A DNA stretch of 47,984 nt from Mastigamoeba balamuthi. Its lineage: Eukaryota; Evosea; Mastigamoebida; Mastigamoebidae. Position 1 is the stretch's first letter; each line of letters starts with the position of its first letter. This document shows, in pieces, positions 10,901 through 19,719 of the stretch. Location: assembly GCA_902651635.1 (NCBI GenBank), contig CACRSC010000070.1, positions 164,605-212,588 of the forward strand, written 5' to 3'. The notes beneath the pieces were generated by a model. The model did no database searches, was not told where the DNA came from, and saw nothing but the letters and a program-made list of their open reading frames with translations. Position numbers and translations under genes: made by a program.

Positions 10901-11543
10901 TGCGTGGGCGACGACTCGAACCTGCAGTCGAGCGACACCTCGGCGTAGCCCGCCCTGCCCTCGCGCGCGTGGTGCAGCAGCAACGCCACAGAGGCCCGCA
11001 GCGCGGCCACGGCGTCCTCTGCGAGGGGCCCGGGCAGCACAGGGGGGTGAGTGCGGCACACAGAGCAGAGCACATGAGGCGCGGGCACGCATGTGATGCA
11101 CACGACAAAGCAATCGGAATGACACGTCACCAAGCAAATCAGCGGGGCTCTGACAGCGCGGCAAATATCGCAGTGCGTCAGGATTCCTTCCCGCAGCCAC
11201 GCGTCCACAGGGAGGTGATGCGACGTTTGCCCCTCCCTCGGCGGGGGCCAGAGGGGTGGGGAGGGAGCACGAGGGCCGGCGCACTCTGCTTGGCGGGGGA
11301 GATGCGGGGCTCGGAGGCGAGGCTGAGGCCGAGCTCAGCGCCGCACTTGGCGAGGTCCGTGTCGGGCTTGACGTCTGTGTACCTGCGCAGGTCCACGAGG
11401 CGCACCTCGGCGTCGGCCGCCAGCCCCAGCGCACTCCGCGCGCCCCGCGCCAGCTCCTCGTACGACGCAGCCCGCACGGGCGTGAACCGCGTCAGGTAGG
11501 GCAGCTGCCGCCGCACTTTGAACGTGATCGCCTCTGCCATCAT
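7972..11543 (-). CDS. Ankyrin-repeat protein with polyQ/coiled-coil tail
   Basis: Seven exons: 11543-11285, 11018-10792, 10650-10378, 10309-10246, 10152-10019, 9972-9826 and 9741-7972 (957 residues). Donors are GTGCGC, GTGCGT, GC (AAG|GCACCT), GTAGTA, GTACGC and GTGCGT. The start is one of two adjacent ATGs at 11543/11540. Residues 1-85 look like a small ubiquitin- or PB1-like fold (MMAEAITFKVRRQLPYL). Residues about 87-265 are an unrecognised globular region rich in W/H/F. Ankyrin repeats follow (ALTPLAIAASLGHLEAVECC; ATALFLAAREGRADV; TPLSHICQTYG; GLTPLQTVTAAT). The C-terminal 300 residues hold a Lys/Glu-rich charged stretch, several polyQ runs and a coiled coil (VEALMREVKSLRAELEAERE). Probably an adaptor; partners unknown. 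Exon 4's donor is the least certain join. Confidence 0.75.
10687..10773. repeat. 29-bp minisatellite, three units, inside an ankyrin-gene intron
   Basis: Three direct copies with starts at 10687, 10716 and 10745 (exact 29-bp spacing) fill most of the 141-nt second intron of the ankyrin gene. On the coding strand each of the first two units includes CCTGCCAG, a potential 3' splice site. The third unit diverges at its right end. Confidence 0.85.
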
Positions 11544-11657
11544 CCCGCGCGCTTGCTGTGCGCCCCCGGGAGAAAATCTAGATTTCCCCACCAGAATCTA
11601 GATTCTGGGCCGTGGTCGACGCGTGTTGTTAACAACTCGGCTCTCTCTCACTCGGAG
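11544..11657. promoter_or_regulatory. Divergent promoter, ankyrin gene / COG8
   Basis: Only 114 bp separate the two start codons. The interval carries two palindromes, AATCTAGATT and AGAATCTAGATTCT, about 10 bp apart, GTTAACAAC, and a CT-rich stretch just before the COG8 ATG. It must contain both 5' UTRs and both core promoters. Confidence 0.6.
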
Positions 11658-14600
11658 ATGGAGGGCGCGCGGTCGCCTGCGCCGGCGGAGACGCCGTCGC
11701 TGGACAGCACCACGCTGCTGTCGTCGCTCTGGGACAGCAAGGCGCCGATCGGGGCGCAGCTGGAGGCGGACCTCACCGACTACCTGACCAGCATCACCTC
11801 GTCCAGGTAGGCCCCGCCCGCCGCCACGTCAGCTGATGCAACACCACGTCACCACGTCGCATCGCATCGCTTCGTCGCTCCGTCGCTCACGCCTCGCCGG
11901 GGGGATTGCTGTCGCTCGCGTCTGGGTCGGTGCCGCTGTGGCCGTGCAGCCTGGACAAGCTGACCCTGGAGCCCGATAAGCAGCGGCAGAACCTCGAGAG
12001 CGTGCGGGCGTCCATGAAGGTGCCGCGCGGCTTTTCCGCGATGTTTCCCGGAATTCTCATTCTGCGGGGTGCCTGCGCCACGTCAGGACCTGGCGTGCAG
12101 GAACTACGCCACAATCCTCCAGAACTGCAAGTGCGTCGCCTACACCTACGAGAAGGTCCGGCACCTCACGCCCCCTCCCCACCGGCGCCGCCTGCCCTGG
12201 CTGACGGCCGCTGCCCTGCGCGATGCGACAGCTGGACAGCGTGCAGAAGAGGCTCGACAAGATCACCGCGACGCTCCCGAACCTGACCGTCCGGAGTCAC
12301 CTCTCCCGCCTCGGAATCCGGATTCTCGAATCCGAATCTCCCATGAGAAATCAGAGGGGATCTGGATTCTCGAATCCGGATATTCCCCCGTGAGATATCA
12401 GAGGGCTGACGCAGGGCGGCCAACAGGCGGGGCTGACGACGTTCCTGACGGCGGGGCAGAGCACGCTGGCGCAGTCGCGCGGGGTACGGTCGGCGATGCG
12501 GAACCTGCCGACGCTGCTGGACGTGCTGGAGGTGCCGCAGCTGATGGGCACGTGCGCGCGCTGCCAGGCCTACGACGAGGCGCTGCAGCTCGACGCCATG
12601 GCCCGCCGGGCGCTCGCGGCCAACCCCGGCAGCGCCGTGCTGCGCTGCGTGGGGCGCGAGGCCGACGGCCAGCGGGCGGCGATGCAGCGGAGGCTCGAGG
12701 GGGCGCTGCGGGGCGCCTCGCAGCTGCCGGTCATCGTCAGGAGCGTCGGCCTCCTCAGGCGCCTCGACGCCTACTCCCCGCACGAGCTCCGCCTCGCCTT
12801 CCTCGTCTGCAGGGACGCCGCCCTCGCAGACGCCGTCGCCGCCATCCCCGACCTCCAGCCGCTCCCCTTTGTGCGCCGCCCCTCCACAGCCGCCCGGGGG
12901 ATGTTGAGAACGCCTGCGCCCCAGGGGAAGCGGGCAGTCTGCGCCGATCGCGATTGCAGTGGGGAGGGAGGTGCTTGCTGCAGCCACTGGCGATGCCGAG
13001 GGAGGGAGAGGCAGGGAAAGTGTAAAGGCTCTGCGCCTGAGACCCTGTGTGTGTGTGCGCGCGCGTGCGACAGACGAGCAAGATGACGGACGTGGTGCGG
13101 ACGCACGTGTTCGACATTGTGACGCAGTACAAGGCCATCTTTGGCGACGACGCCTCTGCGGCGGACCAGGCCGGCAGCCTGCTGACCTCGTGGATGGTCG
13201 CCAAGGTCGACTGGTTCCTCAACACCCTCGAGCGGTGCGCAGGCTCTGCCCCCGGGGGCCCCCAAGAGTGCTGACGCGGGCCTCTCTGCCTCCATGCGCG
13301 CAGGAACCTGCAGAAGATCAACGAGGGCAGTAGCATCGCCAGCCTGCTGGACCAGTGCATGTACACGGGGCAGTCGCTGGGCCGCGTCGGCCTCGACCTG
13401 CGCGGCCTCGTCGCCCCCGTGTTCACCGCGCGCATCGCCTGCATGTTCGACACCTCGCTGGCCTCTGCCGCCGCGCAGTTCCGGTCCGCGCTGGCGTCGT
13501 ACAGATTCCTGCGCTCGCCCTGGGCCTCTGCGACATCGCCGCCGCCCTCGCCGCTGCGCCCTCTCAGCCCGCAGAGCCCCGCCATCGCCTCGTCCGCGCG
13601 CGCGCCGCCCATGCGGCTGCTGGACTACCCGCCACTGGCGGTGCTCACCAACGGCGTCCTGACGGCTCTCAACGAGCTGCGCCAGTGCGCTCCCGCGTCG
13701 CTCAAGGGCGAGCTGGGGCAGTGCCTGGCGCACCGCCTGCTGGGCTGCCTCGACGAGCTGGCGACGGCGGCGGCGGCGGCGGACCCCGCGGACAAGGACG
13801 GCGTGGCGGCCATCGCCGAGGCCGCGTGCGAGGACATGCTGCCGTTCCTGTGCAGGTGCTACGACGCGGTGTTCAAGTCGCCCACGGCCGTGGTGTCGTG
13901 CAGCGCCCTCGCCAAGACCGTGTCGCACCTCTACCGCAAGAAGGAGCCCCCCGCACAGCCGCCTTCGCCGCAGCGCAGCGGCACATCGAAGCAGGAGGCC
14001 AAGGATGCCAAGGAGGCCACGGCAGGCGCGGTGGACTCGCACACTCCGAAGCAGGAGGAGGTCAGGGAGCAGCAGCAACCCCAGGAGCACAAGAGTGAAG
14101 GCGAGGCGGAGAGCAGCTCTGCGAGCAAGGAGCAGGCCCTCCCAGAGGTGCCTCCAGAGGCGGGCGGAGCCAAGGCGACGAGCCCCGCGCCAGGGCAGGA
14201 CAAGGGCGAAGAGAAGCCGGTGGAGCCCAGTGCTGCCGATCATGCGGACAACACGGTTGCCGATGCCCAGAGCGGCGGGGGGCAAGAGGACTGCAGGGTC
14301 CCAGAGCCAAGCGAGCCAAAGGAGCTCGCGGGGGCCGAGGGCAGCACGGCAGTCGCCCAGGCAGAGCCGAGGGTCAGCGAGCTGGAGGGCGGCAACGCGC
14401 AGGCACCGAGCGAAAGCGCGGTCTCGGAGCCACTAGCGCACTTGGAGCAGAAGAGCAGCGATGCTGCTGCGCAAGGAGCAAGCCAGGCGGAGCCGGCAGA
14501 GCTCTCAGAAGCTCAGGTGAGCCACCCCGCCGCTCCAGGGGCGGCTGCCGACAGAGCCGAGCAGGAGCCGACTGGAGATGCTGCCTCGGACACGCACGCC

Positions 14601-16121
14601 GAGCTGCAGAGCGGCGCCGAGCGCGAGGTTGCCGCCCCAAGCACGGAGGTCGCGGGGGCACAGGCGGAGGAGCCAGCCACGGCCGAGGCGCCGATGGGCA
14701 GCAGGAGCGAGGGCGACAACGCGCAGCCGGTAGAGGGCGCTGGGTCGGAGCCTGCGGTGTCGGCCGAGCAGCAAGGCGCGGAGCACGAGGGAGCCAAGGG
14801 CGACCCCAAGGAGGACATCACAGAGCATCCTGCCGGTGAGCCGGCCGTGTCAGAGGCGCCGAGCGACAGCGGCCGGGGCGAGCACACGGACCCGGTTGGA
14901 GAGCTGTCCGAGGTCGGCGAGCGGGCCGCAACGGAGGCCCCCAGCGACAGCAGCCAGAGCGTCGTCGCGGAGCCGGAGGCAGCAGCCGCGCACACCGAGC
15001 AGCACACCAGCACCGACCCAGAGGGGGCGCAGCCACAGGAGCACCGAGAGGACGCGGCCGTGCAGGCGCTGCCACAGAGCGAGGAAGGGGGCAGCGCGGA
15101 CGTGCAGTCGCCCCAGGCGCAGGGATCGGAGAGCGGCGCTGAGCAGGTGAGAGACGAGGTCGGCGGCGCTCTGCCCCTTGACCGCACAGAGCAGGCGGGG
15201 GAGCAGTCCTCGCAGGCACCGGAGAGATGCGCTGATGCCGAGTCCCAGAACCCAGAGCCAGAGGCGACCGGCGAGGCAGCCGCTGCACCGCAAGAGCCGC
15301 AGGGCGCCGACGCGGGGACTGGGCAGGAGCGGGAGGCAGAGGGAGCGGCAGAGCAGCCGCCCAGTGCCGGGGAGCAGTGCACAGAGGCAGTGCACACGGA
15401 GGCGCCGGGAGACACTGGCGCCGACGAGCACGAGGCGCAGCACGGCGGCCAAGAGGCCTGCGCAGAGCCTCTGCATCTGCAGCAGCCAGAGGAGGGCCTG
15501 GCACCCCCGGCGGACGAGCCGCAGCCACGTGAGAGCACGCCTGACCGGGCAGAGAGCTGCGCCCAGCAGCAGGAGGCCGCAGAACCGGCGGAGCAGAGGG
15601 AGCCCCAGGAGAGCGCAGATCAGGCGGAGCAGATGGAGGAGCACGCAGCCGCGGGTGGCGCAGAGGCACAGCAGGGGCGGTGCAGCAGCCCCGAGCACGA
15701 GGGAGAGCAGCAGGCGCTGCATTCCGAGGAGGACGGCGCAGCAGCGCAGCAGGCAGCAGAGGCCGCGGGGCACGTGGCGCCGCAGGAGAGCGCGGAGCAG
15801 GCGCAGCAGCAGCAGCAGCAGCAGGAGCACGCAGCAGCAGCGGTAGCTGAGGCCGAGGCGCTGCAGGAGCCCCAGAGCAGCCCCGAGCACCAGGAGGAGC
15901 ACCAGCAGCAGCAGGGCCCAGCAGAGGCCAGCGCCGGCGAGGGTGAGGAGGCCCCCAGGCCAGAGGACGCCCAGCCAGAGGCGGCGGCAGAGGCAGCGGC
16001 TGAGACAGGAGGGCAGCCCCTGGCGCAGAGCACAGGCACAGAGGAGGCCGAGGGGGCCGCGGAACAGACGCTCCAGCAGGGCGTCTCAGGAGGCGAGGCC
16101 GAGGCTGGCGGCAACCAATGA
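11658..16121 (+). CDS. COG8: Conserved oligomeric Golgi complex subunit 8 with long acidic C-terminal extension
   Basis: COG8 belongs to the COG tethering complex that guides retrograde vesicles at the Golgi. Seven exons: 11658-11806, 11950-12019, 12087-12155, 12232-12288, 12415-12870, 13074-13234 and 13304-16121 (1259 residues). Family-typical blocks are seen in order: NLPTLLDVLEVPQLMGTC, the AYDEALQLDAMARRAL helix, SVGLLRRLDAYSPHELRLAF, HVFDIVTQYKAIFGDD, SLLDQCMYTGQSLGRVGLDL, and LLDYPPLAVLTNGVLTALNE. The conserved part ends near 13950. The last roughly 720 codons (13950-16121) are Glu/Ala/Gln/Ser/Pro-rich low complexity that I do not know from other COG8 proteins. The frame runs uninterrupted from the conserved part into the tail with the same GC-rich third positions, so the extension looks genuine. 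Most of it recurs at 16850-18092 in a misassembled copy. Confidence 0.9.
12319..12405. repeat. Two 44-bp tandem units in a COG8 intron
   Basis: The intron 12289-12414 contains two diverged tandem copies, starting at 12319 and 12363. Each begins with an inverted repeat GGATTC-TC-GAATCC and ends ATCAGAGGG. The upstream flank adds another GAATCC half-site. Confidence 0.75.
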
Positions 16122-16594
16122 CCCTCCCCCCGAGTGGCCCTCTGAGCCCTGCGATGCAAATAACACAGTGGCGCACACAGCACACATCTCACAGCAGCAC
16201 ACAGCATCCGAGCCCCGGAGCCATGCATGCATGCGCCCTGGCCTCTGCTTGCTCTGGTGTGGGGCCATCCCAGATAGATTCGTGGGTGAGAGATACGTGT
16301 GACGTCAGAGGCGGGATATTTCATATCCACAACGTTGAGTTTTCAAGGCGGGCGATGGAGGAGCTCAAGCCAGCGCCCGAGGTGGCCCTCAAGGCCAAGG
16401 TCCGCGGCCGCGGCGTCGGCGAGCGCGACGACGGCCGCTACAGTGGGCGCGGTGCGCAGCCCCCAGAGAGCCAGATGTGGCGTGGTCTGACACGCCTGTC
16501 GCGTCGCGTTGCCTGGGCGCCTCCCTCCCTCCCTCCCTCCCTCCTCTGCGCTGTCGCGTCGCCTGCTGCGGCTTGGGCGTCCTCCCCCCTCCCC
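14873..16594. repeat. Duplicated block, copy 1 (COG8 tail to RBM8A intron 1)
   Basis: About 1.72 kb, nearly identical to 16850-18568. Copy 1 includes the COG8 tail, the intergenic region, RBM8A exon 1 and part of its first intron. Differences seen by eye: a C/T change at 15134 versus 17111, and a Gln tract two codons longer (with a Gln/Glu change) near 15810-15830. Confidence 0.9.
16300..16328 (+). promoter_or_regulatory. Proposed RBM8A promoter elements
   Basis: TGACGTCA at 16300-16307 is a perfect CRE/bZIP-type palindrome. At 16314-16328 is GGATAT-TTC-ATATCC, a perfect inverted repeat, 26 nt before the RBM8A ATG. The same pair recurs in the duplicated copy (offset 1971). Confidence 0.5.
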
Positions 16595-18705
16595 TCCCCG
16601 ACCCTGCGCTGCGCTGCTGCTGCTGGCCGCTGCCCCCCTCGTGCGCGGTGCGCCCATAATGCAGGCGGCGAGTTCGAGGTCATCGAGCAGGACGAGGCGG
16701 GGCCCGGCAAGAGCATCGAGGGCTGGATCATCATCGTCACGGGCCTCGCCGACGTCCGCCTCTCCTCCTCTCCTCCTCTGCCTTCTCTCTCTCTTCCCTC
16801 TCTCCCCCCCCAAATATCGCGATTCGTTTGGCGATACGGCGCCGAAATNCCGGGGCGAGCACACGGACCCGGTTGGAGAGCTGTCCGAGGTCGGCGAGCG
16901 GGCCGCAACGGAGGCCCCCAGCGACAGCAGCCAGAGCGTCGTCGCGGAGCCGGAGGCAGCAGCCGCGCACACCGAGCAGCACACCAGCACCGACCCAGAG
17001 GGGGCGCAGCCACAGGAGCACCGAGAGGACGCGGCCGTGCAGGCGCTGCCACAGAGCGAGGAAGGGGGCAGCGCGGACGTGCAGTCGCCCCAGGCGCAGG
17101 GATCGGAGAGTGGCGCTGAGCAGGTGAGAGACGAGGTCGGCGGCGCTCTGCCCCTTGACCGCACAGAGCAGGCGGGGGAGCAGTCCTCGCAGGCACCGGA
17201 GAGATGCGCTGATGCCGAGTCCCAGAACCCAGAGCCAGAGGCGACCGGCGAGGCAGCCGCTGCACCGCAAGAGCCGCAGGGCGCCGACGCGGGGACTGGG
17301 CAGGAGCGGGAGGCAGAGGGAGCGGCAGAGCAGCCGCCCAGTGCCGGGGAGCAGTGCACAGAGGCAGTGCACACGGAGGCGCCGGGAGACACTGGCGCCG
17401 ACGAGCACGAGGCGCAGCACGGCGGCCAAGAGGCCTGCGCAGAGCCTCTGCATCTGCAGCAGCCAGAGGAGGGCCTGGCACCCCCGGCGGACGAGCCGCA
17501 GCCACGTGAGAGCACGCCTGACCGGGCAGAGAGCTGCGCCCAGCAGCAGGAGGCCGCAGAACCGGCGGAGCAGAGGGAGCCCCAGGAGAGCGCAGATCAG
17601 GCGGAGCAGATGGAGGAGCACGCAGCCGCGGGTGGCGCAGAGGCACAGCAGGGGCGGTGCAGCAGCCCCGAGCACGAGGGAGAGCAGCAGGCGCTGCATT
17701 CCGAGGAGGACGGCGCAGCAGCGCAGCAGGCAGCAGAGGCCGCGGGGCACGTGGCGCCGCAGGAGAGCGCGGAGCAGGCGCAGCAGCAGCAGGAGGAGCA
17801 CGCAGCAGCAGCGGTAGCTGAGGCCGAGGCGCTGCAGGAGCCCCAGAGCAGCCCCGAGCACCAGGAGGAGCACCAGCAGCAGCAGGGCCCAGCAGAGGCC
17901 AGCGCCGGCGAGGGTGAGGAGGCCCCCAGGCCAGAGGACGCCCAGCCAGAGGCGGCGGCAGAGGCAGCGGCTGAGACAGGAGGGCAGCCCCTGGCGCAGA
18001 GCACAGGCACAGAGGAGGCCGAGGGGGCCGCGGAACAGACGCTCCAGCAGGGCGTCTCAGGAGGCGAGGCCGAGGCTGGCGGCAACCAATGACCCTCCCC
18101 CCGAGTGGCCCTCTGAGCCCTGCGATGCAAATAACACAGTGGCGCACACAGCACACATCTCACAGCAGCACACAGCATCCGAGCCCCGGAGCCATGCATG
18201 CATGCGCCCTGGCCTCTGCTTGCTCTGGTGTGGGGCCATCCCAGATAGATTCGTGGGTGAGAGATACGTGTGACGTCAGAGGCGGGATATTTCATATCCA
18301 CAACGTTGAGTTTTCAAGGCGGGCGATGGAGGAGCTCAAGCCAGCGCCCGAGGTGGCCCTCAAGGCCAAGGTCCGCGGCCGCGGCGTCGGCGAGCGCGAC
18401 GACGGCCGCTACAGTGGGCGCGGTGCGCAGCCCCCAGAGAGCCAGATGTGGCGTGGTCTGACACGCCTGTCGCGTCGCGTTGCCTGGGCGCCTCCCTCCC
18501 TCCCTCCCTCCCTCCTCTGCGCTGTCGCGTCGCCTGCTGCGGCTTGGGCGTCCTCCCCCCTCCCCCCCNNNNTGACGGCGGAGTGCAGGGGATGAGCGGG
18601 CACGAGTACATGAACCAGACCATCTACGTCGACTGGGCCTTTGTCGCCCCCAAGAGCACCACGGGCCGCTCGCAGCGCTCCCGCGACCGCTCCAGCTCCA
18701 GGTGA
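16355..18705 (+). CDS. RBM8A: RNA-binding protein 8A (Y14), exon junction complex; interrupted by misassembly
   Basis: Y14 pairs with MAGOH in the exon junction complex. Exon 1, 16355-16451, encodes MEELKPAPEVALKAKVRGRG... Exon 2 starts at 16665 (phase fits: SGRG-GEFEVIEQDEAGPGK) and runs to about 16760 with IEGWIIIVTG, the RRM beta-1 strand. Exon 3, 18589-18705, encodes GMSGHEYMNQTIYVDWAFV and a short RS-rich tail ending TGA 18703-18705. The central part of the RRM (alpha-1 to beta-3, roughly 35-40 residues) is missing: the sequence breaks at n 16849, a second copy of the upstream region is inserted, and the gene resumes after n 18569-18572. The break is best explained as an assembly error, not a pseudogene, because both ends are intact. 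The spliced product cannot be read from this window. Confidence 0.85.
16849..16849. other. Assembly gap (single n)
   Basis: One n inside the second intron region of RBM8A; the sequence then jumps back to a copy of the COG8 tail at 14873. This is a scaffold joint. Confidence 0.95.
16850..18568. repeat. Duplicated block, copy 2 (redundant contig)
   Basis: A near-identical copy of 14873-16594, bounded on both sides by n. It contains the COG8 tail from mid-codon to the same TGA (18090-18092), the intergenic region, and RBM8A exon 1 again. It has no COG8 catalytic-region exons and no promoter for the tail. The sharp n-bounded ends and a few allele-like differences indicate an unmerged haplotype contig placed inside RBM8A, not a genomic tandem duplication. 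Confidence 0.85.
18326..18422 (+). pseudogene. RBM8A: Second copy of RBM8A exon 1 (assembly duplicate)
   Basis: Same sequence as exon 1 at 16355-16451, shifted by 1971. It is followed by part of intron 1 and then n. It does not represent a separate locus if the surrounding block is a redundant contig. Confidence 0.8.
18569..18572. other. Assembly gap (nnnn)
   Basis: Four n close the redundant block; to the right, TGACGGCGGAGTGCAG is the end of an RBM8A intron with branch-like CGGAG/TGAC and a 3' splice site. Confidence 0.95.
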
Positions 18706-18897
18706 CCTCCAGGTGGCCGCAGCGCCCCGGAGAGCGCCGCAGGGCGGGAGGGGGGCATCCCAGCCACAGCCACAGCCGCCGCGGAATAACAGGTGGCACA
18801 GTTGCCGTTTGGCCCAGCAGCCCGGCAGAGGCAGCGCCTTGCCTTGCGTAGCGTTGCGGTGCCAAAGGGGGGGGAGCGACAGAGGGGGAGGCGCGCG

Positions 18898-19662
18898 TCA
18901 GACGCACGTGTAGGGGCGCAGGGGGCACGGGACGCTGCCCAGGCAGAAGTCGCGGAAGAGCCGCTGCGCGGGGTGGCGCGGCTGCACGAGCAGCGCGTGG
19001 ACCCACCCTGTGAGCCACCCGCGCAGCGCCCGGGGCTCACCCCCCTCCACGGGCCACACGTACGCGGCCCCCGCGCTGCAGCCCCCGCCCCCGGCCTCTG
19101 GGGGGCTCTGGGCGCGGGTGGCGGCGACGGCCTCGCGGAGGGGCGCCCAGACGAGGGCGGCGACCTCGCGCTCGCAGGGGCCGAGGGGCCGCTGGCGCAG
19201 CAGCTGGAAGCGCGCGCAGACGGCGTCGCGGGCGGCGCGGCCCAGCGGACCCGCGTGGACCCAGAAGGCGCGGACGTGGGGCGCGCAGAAGAGCTCGCGG
19301 CAGCAGGCGCCGCAGTGGCCGCGCAGCACCGCCAGCAGCTGCGCCTCGGAGCCCACGGCCTGCAGCGACTCCTCGGCAAACTCGCGGGCGGCGGTGGCGA
19401 CAGCTGATGCGACGTATGTGCCGGGGGCCGAGGCGGCGGGGCCCGCGCGGGCGTCGTTGAAGCCGTGGAAGTGGCAGAGGTGCCCCGAGCGCGCGCTCAG
19501 CCCCAGCAGCGCGTAGCGCGCGGCGGCGTCGGACCCGTCCTCGCACGTCACCAGCACGCCGGCCGCCACGCAGTGCGCCGCGCTCAGCTGCGCCTCCTCG
19601 GCCGTGTACCACGTCGCCGCGGCCTCACCGTCGCCGCCGCCGTCGCCGTCGGTAGGATTCAT
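18898..19662 (-). CDS. NUDIX-like protein with degenerate motif
   Basis: A single exon of 254 residues; ATG at 19662, 57 bp from the divergent neighbour. A NUDIX-box core is visible (AVATAAREFAEESLQAVG), with the REF-x-EE metal-binding part intact, but the leading Gly and first Glu of G-x5-E-x7-REUxEExGU are not present at the expected spacing. After it come GHCGACCRELFCAPHVRAFW and a Cys/Trp-rich C-terminal half. Canonical family members cleave nucleoside-diphosphate-linked substrates; here activity is doubtful or the substrate divergent. The C-terminal extension is unrecognised. It lies tail-to-tail with RBM8A and head-to-head with an orphan gene. Confidence 0.6.
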   Translation of the reverse strand: MNPTDGDGGGDGEAAATWYTAEEAQLSAAHCVAAGVLVTCEDGSDAAARYALLGLSARSGHLCHFHGFNDARAGPAASAPGTYVASAVATAAREFAEESLQAVGSEAQLLAVLRGHCGACCRELFCAPHVRAFWVHAGPLGRAARDAVCARFQLLRQRPLGPCEREVAALVWAPLREAVAATRAQSPPEAGGGGCSAGAAYVWPVEGGEPRALRGWLTGWVHALLVQPRHPAQRLFRDFCLGSVPCPLRPYTCV

Positions 19663-19719
19663 GCCTGACGTAGCGGATACAACGATATCCCGAAGATACG
19701 AGTATCTTGTCCGGAGGCG
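19663..19719. promoter_or_regulatory. 57-bp bidirectional promoter
   Basis: This is all the sequence between two divergent ATGs (19662 on -, 19720 on +). It contains TGACGTAG, GATATC at 19684-19689, and a perfect 7-2-7 inverted repeat AAGATAC-GA-GTATCTT at 19693-19708, almost at its centre. Both 5' UTRs must be very short or overlap. Confidence 0.65.

Noticed and set aside
14513-16185. Long minus-strand frames (Cys/Ser/Leu- and Pro/Arg-rich) opposite the COG8 tail
   Set aside because: They mirror low-complexity CAG/GAG/GCC codons, lack domains, and are explained by the sense gene; the same shadows reappear in the duplicated copy.
16850-18092. A second gene encoding the acidic COG8-like tail
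   Set aside because: It starts at an n in mid-codon, has no start codon or conserved COG8 exons, and is a redundant copy of 14873-16121.
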